In this document: positions 1 to 7,872 of the stretch, one piece after another
Numbering within the stretch: the stretch's first letter is position 1
Layout: each line of letters opens with the position of its first letter
Assembly (NCBI GenBank): GCA_030838305.1
Contig: JAUTWY010000597.1
Span: forward strand, 1 to 20,651
Source: Acidobacteriaceae bacterium
GTDB taxonomy: Bacteria; Acidobacteriota; Terriglobia; Terriglobales; Acidobacteriaceae
DNA: 20,651 bases
Direction of reading: 5' to 3'
Notes under the pieces: generated by a model
The model's input: the letters and a program-made list of their open reading frames with translations, nothing else
Database searches by the model: none
What the model was told of the DNA's origin: nothing
Program-made: the position numbers and the translations under genes

Positions 1-1595
1 TCCCAGGTTACGACGGGTTCTTCGTCAAAGTTAAAGGTCGGCGGAGGGGAGACGGTTCTCCATTCGAGTCCTGCGGCGTTCCACGGATTGTCCGATGCGG
101 GCTTGCCATATCGCATGGACCAGAGGAAATAAACCATGGGCAGCAGGTATCCAACGCCGAGAACCGTTGCACCCGCAGTCGATAAAACGTTGAGCACCTG
201 GAACTCCGGCATGTGGCTGTAATCGTAGTAACGCCGCGGCATGCCCATGTAGCCGAGCAGGAATTGCGGGAAGAATGTGAGGTTGAAGCCGATGAAAACG
301 ATCAGCGCGGCCAGGCGCGCCCAGCCTTCGGGATACAGGCGTCCGGAAATTTTAGGCCACCAGAAATGCATTCCTCCCAGATACCCCATCACCGCGCCTC
401 CGACCATGATGTAGTGGAAGTGGGCCACCACGAAGTAGGTGTCGGTGACGTGAACGTCAATACCGAGCGCCGCGAGGAAGAGCCCGGTGAGTCCGCCGAT
501 GGTGAAGAGTCCGAGGAAGCCAAAGGCGTAGAGCATGGGCGCGTCGTAGTGGATGGAGCTCTTGTAGAGAGTGGCCGTCCAGTTGAAGACTTTGATGGCG
601 GAGGGTACGGCTACGGCATAGCTCAGCAAAGAAAACACCAGCGCGGCGTAGACCGACATGCCGGCCACAAACATGTGGTGAGCCCAGACGAGAAAGCCGA
701 AGACGGCAATTGCGATGGATGAGAACGCAACGAAGCTGTAGCCGAAAATGCGCTTGCGCGAGAAGCAGGCGATGATCTCGGAGATGATGCCCATTGACGG
801 CAAAATCATGATGTAGACGGCGGGGTGGGAGTAGAACCAGAACAGGTGCTGGAACAGGAGCGGATCGCCGCCAAGTTTAGGATCGAAGATGCCGAGATGC
901 AATGCGCGTTCGGCGGCGACCATTACGATGGTGACGGCGATGACCGGCGTCCCCAGAAGCTGAATAATGCTGGTGGCGTAATGCGCCCAGATAAAAAGAG
1001 GCAGCCGTGACCAAGTCATGCCCGGTGCGCGCATGCGATGGATGGTAACAACGAAATTCAGCCCGGTGAGGATGGAGGAAAATCCGGCGACGAAGATTGC
1101 GAGTCCGGCTTCGACGATTTTCGTGTTGGTGAAGTTGGTGCTGAAGGGAGCGTAGAACGTCCAACCAGTATCGACACCGCCGGTCAGCATGCAATGCAGC
1201 ATCATGACCCCGCCAAGAATGTAGAGATACCAGCTCAGCAGGTTGATGCGGGGGAAGGCGAGGTCCTTGGCCCCGATCATCAAGGGCACAAGGAAGTTTC
1301 CGAGGACGGCGGGGATGGACGGGATCAGGAAGAAGAACACCATGACCATCCCATGCATGGTGAAAAGCTTGTTGTAGGTGTCCGCCTGGACGAGGTCCCC
1401 CGCGGGCGTAAGCAGTTCGAGGCGGATGAGCAGTGCAAAAAATCCGCCAATGAAAAAGAAAAACGTGATCGAGATGAGATAGAGCAGGGCGATGCGTTTG
1501 TGGTCGGTGGTGAGCAGCCACGACCAGACGCCGTACTCCTTGTTCAGGTAGGTTTCACGTTCGACGGGTTGAGGTATCGCGATCTCCATACTCAT
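1..1595 (-). CDS. ctaD: Cytochrome c oxidase subunit I, caa3/A2 type (partial, C-terminus off window)
   Basis: This is the catalytic subunit of the terminal oxidase: it reduces O2 at the heme a3-CuB centre in the inner membrane and pumps protons. The frame is open from the ATG at 1595 to the window edge (531 codons), so only the extreme C-terminus is missing. Hallmarks are the low-spin heme ligand region MHGMVMVFFF, the CuB pair in VWAHHMFVAG, and the heme ligand region VVAHFHYIMVGG. The motif FYSHPAVYIMILP at about residues 254-266 contains CuB ligand H257 and the cross-link tyrosine Y261. The usual D-channel glutamate of HPEVY is absent and the preceding Tyr-Ser is present, which is the signature of A2-type oxidases such as those of Rhodothermus and Thermus. 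A K-channel lysine is kept in VPSAIKVF. The start ATG overlaps the ctaC stop as ATGA, so translational coupling is likely. Subunit III is expected beyond the left edge. Confidence 0.97.
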   Translation of the reverse strand, partial: MSMEIAIPQPVERETYLNKEYGVWSWLLTTDHKRIALLYLISITFFFFIGGFFALLIRLELLTPAGDLVQADTYNKLFTMHGMVMVFFFLIPSIPAVLGNFLVPLMIGAKDLAFPRINLLSWYLYILGGVMMLHCMLTGGVDTGWTFYAPFSTNFTNTKIVEAGLAIFVAGFSSILTGLNFVVTIHRMRAPGMTWSRLPLFIWAHYATSIIQLLGTPVIAVTIVMVAAERALHLGIFDPKLGGDPLLFQHLFWFYSHPAVYIMILPSMGIISEIIACFSRKRIFGYSFVAFSSIAIAVFGFLVWAHHMFVAGMSVYAALVFSLLSYAVAVPSAIKVFNWTATLYKSSIHYDAPMLYAFGFLGLFTIGGLTGLFLAALGIDVHVTDTYFVVAHFHYIMVGGAVMGYLGGMHFWWPKISGRLYPEGWARLAALIVFIGFNLTFFPQFLLGYMGMPRRYYDYSHMPEFQVLNVLSTAGATVLGVGYLLPMVYFLWSMRYGKPASDNPWNAAGLEWRTVSPPPTFNFDEEPVVTW

Positions 1596-2605
1596 TGCAC
1601 CTGACTTCCCTTAGGTTGAAGGTTTGCCGGGGCTGGGGGCGCGGCCGCGTTGGCGCTCGTTTTGGCGCCATTCCCCGGCTTGGCGGCGGAGATCGACTTG
1701 ATGTAAGCGACCAGCGCGTTGACCTGTTCTTCGCTGACCAGGCCTTGAAAAGTGGGCATGATGGGCTGGAATCCCTTTACCCGCCTCGCGCCCGGATCGA
1801 GGATGCATTGGCGAACGTAGTTCTCGTCGGCGGTGACGGTGCGGCCATCTGCCAGTTGAACCGGCTTGCCGAAAACTCCCCGCAGGTTGGGGCCGCGGCC
1901 TTGAGAGTCATCGTGGTGGCAGGTGGCGCAGCCCAGTTCGGCGAAAACTTTCTCGCCGGTCGCGGAGAGGGGGCCGGTTGATCCTCCGTTCATCCATGCT
2001 TCATACTGCGCGGGTTCCTGGACTACGATGTCGCCGACCATTCCGGAGTGCTGAGTGCCGCAATACTCCGCACAGAATAAGTGATAGACGCCGGGCTTGG
2101 TGGCGCGGAACCATTCCACCGTATAGCGGCCGGGGAGCACATCCTGCTTGATGCGGAAGGCGGGAATGTAGAAGCTGTGAATCACATCCTGCGAGGTCAT
2201 AATGAGTCTGACGTCACGGCCTACGGGGACATGCAGTTCGTTGATCTCCCGCTGGCCTTCGGCGTGTTCAACTTTCCACATCCACTGTTTAGCGACGACA
2301 TATACTTCGGTTGCGTCAGCCGGAGGAGTGCGCTCTTTGAAGTACACCACCGCTCCCCAGGCAAAGATAACCATGAAGATGACAAAAGGAATTGTGCTCC
2401 AGGTGATTTCAAGGGGAGTGGAGCCTTCAATCTGCTCGGCGCGTACGCCCGGACGGTGACGGAAGCGCGCGGCGAAATAAACGAGGCAGACAAAAATCAG
2501 CAGAGTCATCATCCCGCAGACGATCAGCAGGAAGATGTAAAGAGCATCCACATTGCGCGCCATGGTGGAAGCCTGCTGCGGCCATAATGGAAAATTATTG
2601 AGCAT
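1592..2605 (-). CDS. ctaC: Cytochrome c oxidase subunit II with fused cytochrome c domain
   Basis: This subunit accepts electrons from cytochrome c or directly from alternative complex III and passes them through CuA to subunit I. The 337-residue protein has two transmembrane segments (about 20-46 and 68-88), then a periplasmic cupredoxin domain with the full CuA set: H143, C178, E180, C182, H186 and M189 (motif FCAEYCGTQHSGM). A C-terminal cytochrome c domain follows, with CATCH at 226-230 and a likely axial Met at 283 (PIMPTF). This subunit II-cytochrome c fusion defines a caa3-type oxidase. The tail after about 310 is Ala/Pro-rich and probably disordered. No cleavable signal peptide is evident; the first membrane helix probably serves as anchor. 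The gene overlaps the SCO gene upstream by 11 bases and ctaD downstream by 4 bases, consistent with a single transcript. Confidence 0.97.
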   Translation of the reverse strand: MLNNFPLWPQQASTMARNVDALYIFLLIVCGMMTLLIFVCLVYFAARFRHRPGVRAEQIEGSTPLEITWSTIPFVIFMVIFAWGAVVYFKERTPPADATEVYVVAKQWMWKVEHAEGQREINELHVPVGRDVRLIMTSQDVIHSFYIPAFRIKQDVLPGRYTVEWFRATKPGVYHLFCAEYCGTQHSGMVGDIVVQEPAQYEAWMNGGSTGPLSATGEKVFAELGCATCHHDDSQGRGPNLRGVFGKPVQLADGRTVTADENYVRQCILDPGARRVKGFQPIMPTFQGLVSEEQVNALVAYIKSISAAKPGNGAKTSANAAAPPAPANLQPKGSQVQ

Positions 2606-3461
2606 ACCGTGTCTTCGTTGCCGTCTTCCGGGTCACCGAGCGATCTAGCCTCCACAAGATAAAAATCAAACTGCCCAGCAGAAGAATGGTTGCGGCTGCC
2701 GCCAACCGCAGGATGTTACCCACCAGGGCGCCATATTTTCCGGTTTCAGGATTGTAGTGATAGCAATAGAGCAGCACAGCGTCGACGGCGTTGCCGATTT
2801 TTCCCTGCGAAGCTTCTACCAGTCCCATGCGCAAATCTTTCGGCGGAAAGTCGACTCCGTAAAAATAGCGTGAGATGCGGCCTTCGGGCGTGAGCACCAT
2901 AATGGCGGTGGCATGCGCGTATTGATTGCTTTTGGCGTCGAACTGATATTGAAAGCCAACCACTTGGGTGAGCGCATTGATCGCATCTGACTGCCCGGTG
3001 AGGAAATGCCAGCCGGCGGCGGCATTGGCGCGCCCGTAACGGCGTACGTAGTCTTTCTTTTTGGCGGCGGCCATCTCTGGAGTCTCGCGGGGATCAAAGC
3101 TGACCGTGACTACGTCGAACTCATTCCCTACGTCGAATTTCACCAGGCGCATGGCGCTTGAGAGTCCGGCCAAGGCTTCACCGCACAGCATGGTGCAGTT
3201 GTAATAAACCAAATTCAAGATTAAAGGCTTGTGCCCAAAATAATCGCCGAGCTTCACTGCGTTGCCGGTGTCGTCACGGAAGATCAGATCCGGCGGGACT
3301 TGCGCGTCGAGGTGCTGCTCGATGCCGACGTTTTCAAGGCGCGGCGGGCGCGTGTTCGCGGGCGGGGACATGACCCCGTTATTCATCTGCGCGGATCCGG
3401 AACTTACCAGCATCGCGAGTGCGAGGGCGACGAAAGTCCAATTGTTATTCTGGCAGATCAC
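2595..3461 (-). CDS. SCO1/SenC family copper chaperone
   Basis: SCO proteins have a thioredoxin fold and deliver copper to, or reduce the cysteines of, the CuA site of oxidase subunit II. The 288-residue product has an N-terminal hydrophobic export signal (about 8-24), then the SCO fold with the copper-binding CxxxC motif (YYNCTMLCGE, C89 and C93). The third ligand histidine is at about 183 (YAHATAIMV). A second hydrophobic segment near 251-270 anchors the C-terminus, a layout common for SCO proteins encoded beside alternative complex III. The start is GTG, not ATG: the codon at 3461-3459 overlaps the upstream stop as GTGA, and the next in-frame ATG lies inside the signal sequence, so GTG is preferred. 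Its position directly before ctaC strongly suggests a role in CuA assembly for this oxidase. Confidence 0.93.
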   Translation of the reverse strand: MICQNNNWTFVALALAMLVSSGSAQMNNGVMSPPANTRPPRLENVGIEQHLDAQVPPDLIFRDDTGNAVKLGDYFGHKPLILNLVYYNCTMLCGEALAGLSSAMRLVKFDVGNEFDVVTVSFDPRETPEMAAAKKKDYVRRYGRANAAAGWHFLTGQSDAINALTQVVGFQYQFDAKSNQYAHATAIMVLTPEGRISRYFYGVDFPPKDLRMGLVEASQGKIGNAVDAVLLYCYHYNPETGKYGALVGNILRLAAAATILLLGSLIFILWRLDRSVTRKTATKTRYAQ

Positions 3462-3976
3462 TTCTTTGTACCCTTCTTACCTGTTTCAGTTTTGCTTGCC
3501 TTCTGGCTCGTCCCTGAGGTTGGGGCAGCGCTCTCATTAGCCGCGCCTTGCGCCCGGACCGGAAGGCCTCGCTGCACTAACAGATCCATGGCACGTTCGA
3601 TTGGGATATGGACCGTACCAGCTTTTTCGTCCACCCAACCATAGGTGTAAAGCGTTCTTTCTTCGTTCCTCCGGATATCGTTCAGTTGGCCACGCTCGTC
3701 TTCCTCCAGTTTCGGATTGGGAAAGGCGCTTTGCGGATATCCAGGAGCGACCCGGCGCGTGTCCGTTGGAAGGTTGGCGACCAACGGATTCACCGAAGGC
3801 TGCGACGCTTTTTCGCGATGCTCAAGAACCGCGAAGAGTGCCCGGAGCCCGAGGATGCAGAGCAGCGTTGCCACAGCCAGACCGAGCAGAAAATAGAGAA
3901 TGCCGGAAGGGCGCAGGTCCTGGGGCTCGTAGCTTCCGTGCCCGTTTGTGCTCTCGTGTTTTATCTGGTCAGTCAT
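3458..3976 (-). CDS. Membrane-anchored protein of unknown function in the ACIII-caa3 operon
   Basis: I do not recognise a named family with certainty. The 172-residue protein has a polar N-terminus of about 24 residues, one transmembrane helix (about 27-50), and a soluble part ending in a Lys/Thr-rich tail. Its most structured part is around residues 95-142: charged helix LNDIRRNEE, then TLYTYGWVDEKAGTVHIPI and ERAMDLLVQRGLPVR. The pattern resembles short single-helix proteins I recall beside SCO genes in alternative complex III clusters, where the YGWVD...IPI..AM segment recurs; this is memory, not a search result. With no CxxCH, CxxxC or His cluster, it is unlikely to bind heme or copper. 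It starts 18 bases after actF and overlaps the SCO start as GTGA. A role as an assembly factor or small subunit linking ACIII to the oxidase is inference. Confidence 0.85.
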   Translation of the reverse strand: MTDQIKHESTNGHGSYEPQDLRPSGILYFLLGLAVATLLCILGLRALFAVLEHREKASQPSVNPLVANLPTDTRRVAPGYPQSAFPNPKLEEDERGQLNDIRRNEERTLYTYGWVDEKAGTVHIPIERAMDLLVQRGLPVRAQGAANESAAPTSGTSQKASKTETGKKGTKK

Positions 3977-3994
3977 CTTCGTTGCGTATACGCG

Positions 3995-5209
3995 TTATGC
4001 GTGCGTTTCGTGCGCCGGCTGCAGAACCTCGTGGGCATCCTGGTCGTAGGCCGGCAAAAGCGGTAGCGCAGCCAGGTTACGGAAAAAATACCAAAGCCAG
4101 ATTCCGCCGATAGCGACGGGCACGACGATGTCGGCGATCGTCACGACCAAAGTTCGGGAAAAATTAGGCTCGATGATCCAGAAAAGATCGAGGTAGCGGA
4201 TCACCAGCAGCCAGACTGCAAGCCATACCAGGCGGCGAATGTCGCGCTTGAAAGGCCGCGAGAGCAGGGTGGCGAAAGGAACGACAAATCCAAGGAAAAT
4301 CAAAATCAACCCGATCGACATCCAGCCGCCGTTCAAACGCCGCAGATAGAAAGTGATTTCCGACGGCAGGTTACCCGCCCAGATGATGAGCCACTGTGAA
4401 AAGTTAAAGTAGGCCCAGACCATGGTGAAGGCCAGCATCCATTTGCCATGGTCGTGCACGAAGTCCGGGGTGAGCATCTCCGACATCGGTTTGTAGTTGA
4501 AGAGGATGCGCTCAACGACCACCGCGAAGCACATCGCCGAGAGCACCTCGCCGATCAGGATGATCAGGCCGAAGATGGTCGAGATCCAGCTGGGATCGAG
4601 CGACATGATCCAGTCGATGGCGGCGAAGGAGATGGTGAAACCGTAGAGGATCAGTCCTGGGCCGCTGACTGCTTTGAAACGTCCGCTGTTGTCGGGGGCG
4701 TTGGGGCGATCCGTCTCCCGCGACCACTTCGACAGAAGAAACGACAGAACGTTCCACACGGCAAAATAAAATATCGCGCGAATGATGAAACCGTTGACGG
4801 TGAGATAAGTCTGCGTGATCTGCTCGAGATGTTCGCGCAGATGTTTGTCTTCGATATTGGAAAGCGGCTGCGCCCAGAGATACAGGTGGCGGATTCCAAG
4901 AATAACGGGAATGAACAGAACCGCCAGCAACGGCAGCGTGCGCATGGCCGCGCCCAGAATGCGGCGAATCACCGTGCCCCAGCCGCCGCCGGTGAGGTGA
5001 CGGATCATCAGAATCGCCATGGAGCCCAGCGCAACACCCAGCCAGCACATGAAGCCGAGCAGGTAGGCACGGTAGAACTCGTCGGGGCGGATAAAAGCCA
5101 GCACGGCGGAGATCACGGCAAAAACCGCGCCGATGACAAGCGAGCGCTGAGAAATCTTTCTTACCACCTCAGGCGTCGTCAAATCGAGATGTGGAGTTGC
5201 GGCGCTCAT
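3995..5209 (-). CDS. actF: Alternative complex III subunit ActF (NrfD-like quinol:cytochrome c oxidoreductase membrane subunit)
   Basis: ActF is one of two polytopic membrane subunits of alternative complex III, the quinol:cytochrome c oxidoreductase that replaces bc1. The 404-residue protein has roughly ten hydrophobic segments, starting near residue 22 and ending near 377. Recognisable stretches include GFTISFAAIDWIMSLDP (about 190-206) and VHDHGKWMLAFTMVWAYFNF (about 251-270), typical of ActF. The reading frame stays open to 5575, but the upstream 122 residues are the shadow of actE. The ATG at 5209 overlaps the actE stop as ATGA and has GAGGA about 7 bases upstream, so I place the start there. 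In characterised ACIII, ActC rather than ActF is credited with the main quinone site; ActF may contribute to proton movement. This is family knowledge and is not visible here. Confidence 0.95.
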   Translation of the reverse strand: MSAATPHLDLTTPEVVRKISQRSLVIGAVFAVISAVLAFIRPDEFYRAYLLGFMCWLGVALGSMAILMIRHLTGGGWGTVIRRILGAAMRTLPLLAVLFIPVILGIRHLYLWAQPLSNIEDKHLREHLEQITQTYLTVNGFIIRAIFYFAVWNVLSFLLSKWSRETDRPNAPDNSGRFKAVSGPGLILYGFTISFAAIDWIMSLDPSWISTIFGLIILIGEVLSAMCFAVVVERILFNYKPMSEMLTPDFVHDHGKWMLAFTMVWAYFNFSQWLIIWAGNLPSEITFYLRRLNGGWMSIGLILIFLGFVVPFATLLSRPFKRDIRRLVWLAVWLLVIRYLDLFWIIEPNFSRTLVVTIADIVVPVAIGGIWLWYFFRNLAALPLLPAYDQDAHEVLQPAHETHA

Positions 5210-5961
5210 TTGTGTTCCTCGGAGTGCGAAGCGCTCGCAGAACCGATTCCAGGCAGCGTAGCTCCCGATCCCGGCTGGCCGCGAAACTGCGGCGGCTCCG
5301 ACGGCACGGCCTGGCCGGAGGGAACGTCGGCGCGGGTCGCATTCTGGCTCAATTGCAGCGCGCGAATATATGCCACAACCTTCCAGCGGTCCATCGCAGA
5401 AATCTGCGAAGCGTAGTCGGGCATGATGCCAAAGCCGTTGCTCATCACATCGTAGAAATACCCGAGCGGCGCTTTCTGCAGCCGCTGGTCGTGGAAAGAC
5501 GGCGGCTTGCGCGCGAAACCGCGCGACGGGATAAAGCCGTTGCCGTCGCCCACGCGCGAGTGGCAGGGAGCGCAATAAATGTTGTAGCGCTCGCGTCCGC
5601 GTTCGAGAACTTCTTTGGTCACGGGAAACGGCATGTAGTCGCCGGGACTGCTTCCGGCTTTGCCGGTATAGAAATATGTGTCCTCGTGCAATTGACCGCG
5701 CGCCACGGTGCCTTCAACGGGCGGACGCTCGGAGCGTTGGTCGGCGAAGAAGTCGCTGCGGGAAAGCGGATTCTGTCTGGGCTGGACGTGCATGTCGATG
5801 CGGCAGGCGGAGGACAAAACGACCGTCGTTGTCAGAATCGCAAGCGCCGTAAACCTCCAAGCCGCACGCGTCCATGGAATCCCATTCTTGCGCACAGAAC
5901 GCGCAAGAATGGGGCACCCAGCGATGAACGAGATGGACGCATTTTGACGGAAATACAGCAT
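5206..5961 (-). CDS. actE: Alternative complex III subunit ActE, monoheme cytochrome c lipoprotein
   Basis: ActE is a periplasmic monoheme cytochrome c at the electron exit side of alternative complex III. In the 251-residue frame the heme motif CAPCH is at 130-134 (context YNIYCAPCHSRVGDG) and the likely axial Met is M180 (GFGIMPDY). A hydrophobic segment at about 37-50 ends in a lipobox (LSSAC, C53), so the mature protein is probably a lipoprotein. The N-terminus is odd: a palindromic repeat (5881-5913) is translated within residues 16-28, giving an unusually long region before the signal peptide. The ATG at 5961 has GGAGG about 12 bases upstream within the end of actD. An in-frame GTG at 5895, inside the repeat loop, would give a normal signal peptide but has no clear ribosome site. 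Either start keeps the lipobox. The gene overlaps actF by 4 bases. Confidence 0.92.
   Translation of the reverse strand: MLYFRQNASISFIAGCPILARSVRKNGIPWTRAAWRFTALAILTTTVVLSSACRIDMHVQPRQNPLSRSDFFADQRSERPPVEGTVARGQLHEDTYFYTGKAGSSPGDYMPFPVTKEVLERGRERYNIYCAPCHSRVGDGNGFIPSRGFARKPPSFHDQRLQKAPLGYFYDVMSNGFGIMPDYASQISAMDRWKVVAYIRALQLSQNATRADVPSGQAVPSEPPQFRGQPGSGATLPGIGSASASHSEEHK
5881..5913. repeat. Perfect palindromic repeat inside the 5' end of actE
   Basis: The left arm CCCATTCTTGCGC (5881-5893) and right arm GCGCAAGAATGGG (5901-5913) are exact reverse complements of 13 bases, separated by the 7-base loop ACAGAAC. On the mRNA (minus) strand this forms a stable hairpin between the actE ATG and its signal peptide. 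The flanking GGGCACCCA resembles the edges of dispersed REP-like repeats that I associate with acidobacterial genomes; that is recollection. Its length leaves the reading frame open. Confidence 0.85.
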
Positions 5962-5962
5962 G

Positions 5963-6499
5963 TTAGCTGGGCACCTCCGAAAGCGAGCGTGGGTGCAAGC
6001 CAGCGAGAAAATCTCGCGTGCCCGCGGGATCGTATTTCTGGTCGGAGGAAAACACGATCAGGAAGAAGCGGTCTTTCGAGGCCAAGGCAAAACGCGGAAC
6101 GTTGAACACCGGGTGATACGGCATCGGCAGCCCATTCAGCGCGAGCATGCCGAGAACCGCCGAGACGCCGGCAAAAAGAATGGTCATCTCAAAGGTGATG
6201 ACGATGAATGCGGGCCAGGAATGCGCAGGCTTGCCGCCGATGTTAAGGGGATAGGCGACCGCCGACATCCAGTACTGCATCAGGTAGCCGGTGAGTCCTC
6301 CGACGATGCCGCCGATTAAGACCACCAACGGAACTTCGTCGCGATGAAAACCAATTTCTTCGGCCAGGCCTTCGATGGGAAACGGACTATAGGCGTCGAT
6401 TTTGTTGTAACCGGCCTGATGGGTAAGTCGCGCCGCTTCGACTAACGCGGTGGGCGAATCAAACTCCGCCATGATTCCGTAAATGCGCTCGCGCTTCAT
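5963..6499 (-). CDS. actD: Alternative complex III subunit ActD (DUF3341)
   Basis: ActD is a small membrane subunit of alternative complex III (DUF3341 family). The 178-residue protein opens with YGIMAEFDSPTALVEAA, the conserved N-terminal soluble domain in which the ActD family compares sequence around the KIDAYSPFPIEGL segment (about 33-45). Two transmembrane helices follow (about 57-78 and 97-121), with a cytoplasmic C-terminus holding PVFNVPRF. Length and topology are normal for ActD, whose role is structural, anchoring ActC and the ActB iron-sulfur domain. Its ATG overlaps the actC stop as ATGA. It ends one base before the actE ATG, and its last codons contain the GGAGG likely used by actE. 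Confidence 0.94.
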   Translation of the reverse strand: MKRERIYGIMAEFDSPTALVEAARLTHQAGYNKIDAYSPFPIEGLAEEIGFHRDEVPLVVLIGGIVGGLTGYLMQYWMSAVAYPLNIGGKPAHSWPAFIVITFEMTILFAGVSAVLGMLALNGLPMPYHPVFNVPRFALASKDRFFLIVFSSDQKYDPAGTRDFLAGLHPRSLSEVPS

Positions 6500-7872
6500 T
6501 CGCCTTTGACCTCCGCTTCCGGCAGCAGGGTGCGCATTTCAAAAATGGAGATCGCCGGCAGAAGCCGCAGGAACAGGAACATGGCCGCCAGGAACATTCC
6601 GATGGTGCCGATGTAGGTCATCCAGTCCCAGCGCGTGGGGTAATACATTCCCCACGAAGAGGTAAGGAAGTCGCGGTGCAGGCTGACGACGACGATGATG
6701 AAGCGCTCCAGCCACATGCCGATGAGGATCACGCCGGATACAAAGAACAGCGCCACCGGGCTGGTGCGAAGCTTGCGAACCCACAGCACCTGCGGGATGA
6801 AGATGTTGCAGATCAGCAGAGCCCAGTACGGAACAGCGTAAGGTCCATGCAGGCGATTCCAAATGGTAAACGCGTCGTAGCGGTCGCCGCTGTACCAGCC
6901 CATGAAGGCCTCAATACCGTAACCGTAAGCGACGATCAGCCCGGTCGCGAGCATCACTTTTGCGGAGTTCTGCAGGTGGCGCTCGGTGATGAAATCCTCC
7001 AGGCCATAAATTTTGCGGATGGGAATCGCGAGCATAAGCACCATGGCGAATCCGGAATAGATGGCGCCGGCAACGAAGTAGGGCGGGAAGATAGTCGTGT
7101 GCCAGCCGGGGACGATGCCGACGGCGAAGTCGAAGCTCACAACCGTGTGTACGGAGAGCACGAGCGGAGTGGCTAATCCGGCGAGCAGAAGGTATGCGGT
7201 TTCGTAACGATGCCAGTGCCGTGCCGATCCGCGCCAGCCCATCGAGAGCATGCCGTAGATGATTCTCGCGGCCGGATGGGTGGCGCGATCCCGCAGCGTC
7301 GCCATGTCGGGAATCAGGCCGATGAACCAGAACAGCGCGGAGATGGTGGCGTAGGTGGAGACCGCGAAAACGTCCCATATGAGCGGGCTGCGGAATTGCG
7401 GCCACACGCCCATCGTGCTGGGATAGGGGAACAGCCAGTATGCAAGCCACGGACGCCCGACGTGGATGGCGGGGAAGATTCCCGCACAGGCCACGGCGAA
7501 CAGCGTCATGGCCTCGGCGAAGCGGTTGATCGAATTGCGCCACGACTGCCGCAGCAAAAGAAGGATGGCAGAGATGAGTGTGCCGGCGTGGCCGATTCCG
7601 ATCCACCAGACGAAGTTGACGATGGCGAAGCCCCAGCCGATGGGGATAGTCACACCCCAGATCCCGATGCCTTTCAGAAACAGGTAACCGATGGCGTAGA
7701 GCATCATCATGGTGAGCATGAAGGCGATGCCGAAGCCCAGGAACCAGCCGTTCGAGGCGGGGCGCGTCAGCACGATTGCGCTGATCTTTTCGGTGACTGT
7801 GCCGAAGGTGTAGCCGGGCTCGATCACGGGAGCCCGTTCCGCGTCGACCGTCATTTTGTATTGCTCATCCAT
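6496..7872 (-). CDS. actC: Alternative complex III subunit ActC (NrfD-like, quinol-binding)
   Basis: ActC is the NrfD/PsrC-type integral membrane subunit of alternative complex III, thought to hold the quinol oxidation site facing the ActB iron-sulfur clusters. The 458-residue protein shows about ten hydrophobic segments between residues 40 and 445. NrfD-type landmarks include VNFVWWIGIGHAGTLISAILLL in the second helix, FPAIHVGRPWLAYWLFPYP, and SFDFAVGIVPGWHTTIFPPYFVAGA. The His and Asp residues in these stretches match positions conserved in ActC. The start is ATG at 7872; a second Met at residue 7 is possible. No strong Shine-Dalgarno is visible because the upstream gap is filled by hairpin repeats. 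It overlaps actD by 4 bases. Confidence 0.96.
   Translation of the reverse strand: MDEQYKMTVDAERAPVIEPGYTFGTVTEKISAIVLTRPASNGWFLGFGIAFMLTMMMLYAIGYLFLKGIGIWGVTIPIGWGFAIVNFVWWIGIGHAGTLISAILLLLRQSWRNSINRFAEAMTLFAVACAGIFPAIHVGRPWLAYWLFPYPSTMGVWPQFRSPLIWDVFAVSTYATISALFWFIGLIPDMATLRDRATHPAARIIYGMLSMGWRGSARHWHRYETAYLLLAGLATPLVLSVHTVVSFDFAVGIVPGWHTTIFPPYFVAGAIYSGFAMVLMLAIPIRKIYGLEDFITERHLQNSAKVMLATGLIVAYGYGIEAFMGWYSGDRYDAFTIWNRLHGPYAVPYWALLICNIFIPQVLWVRKLRTSPVALFFVSGVILIGMWLERFIIVVVSLHRDFLTSSWGMYYPTRWDWMTYIGTIGMFLAAMFLFLRLLPAISIFEMRTLLPEAEVKGE

Noticed and set aside
213..1604. Plus-strand and alternate minus-strand frames over ctaD
   Set aside because: The whole stretch is explained by the open ctaD frame that runs off the left edge; the other frames lack any domain or ribosome site.
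4448..5416. A 322-codon open frame on the plus strand opposite actF
   Set aside because: It is antisense to a confidently identified gene, has low-complexity His/Arg/Glu/Asp-rich translation and no recognisable domain. GC-rich third positions on the coding strand readily produce such frames.
5191..6105. A 304-codon plus-strand frame opposite actE and actD
   Set aside because: It is Arg-rich, has no family resemblance, and is antisense to two coupled respiratory genes.
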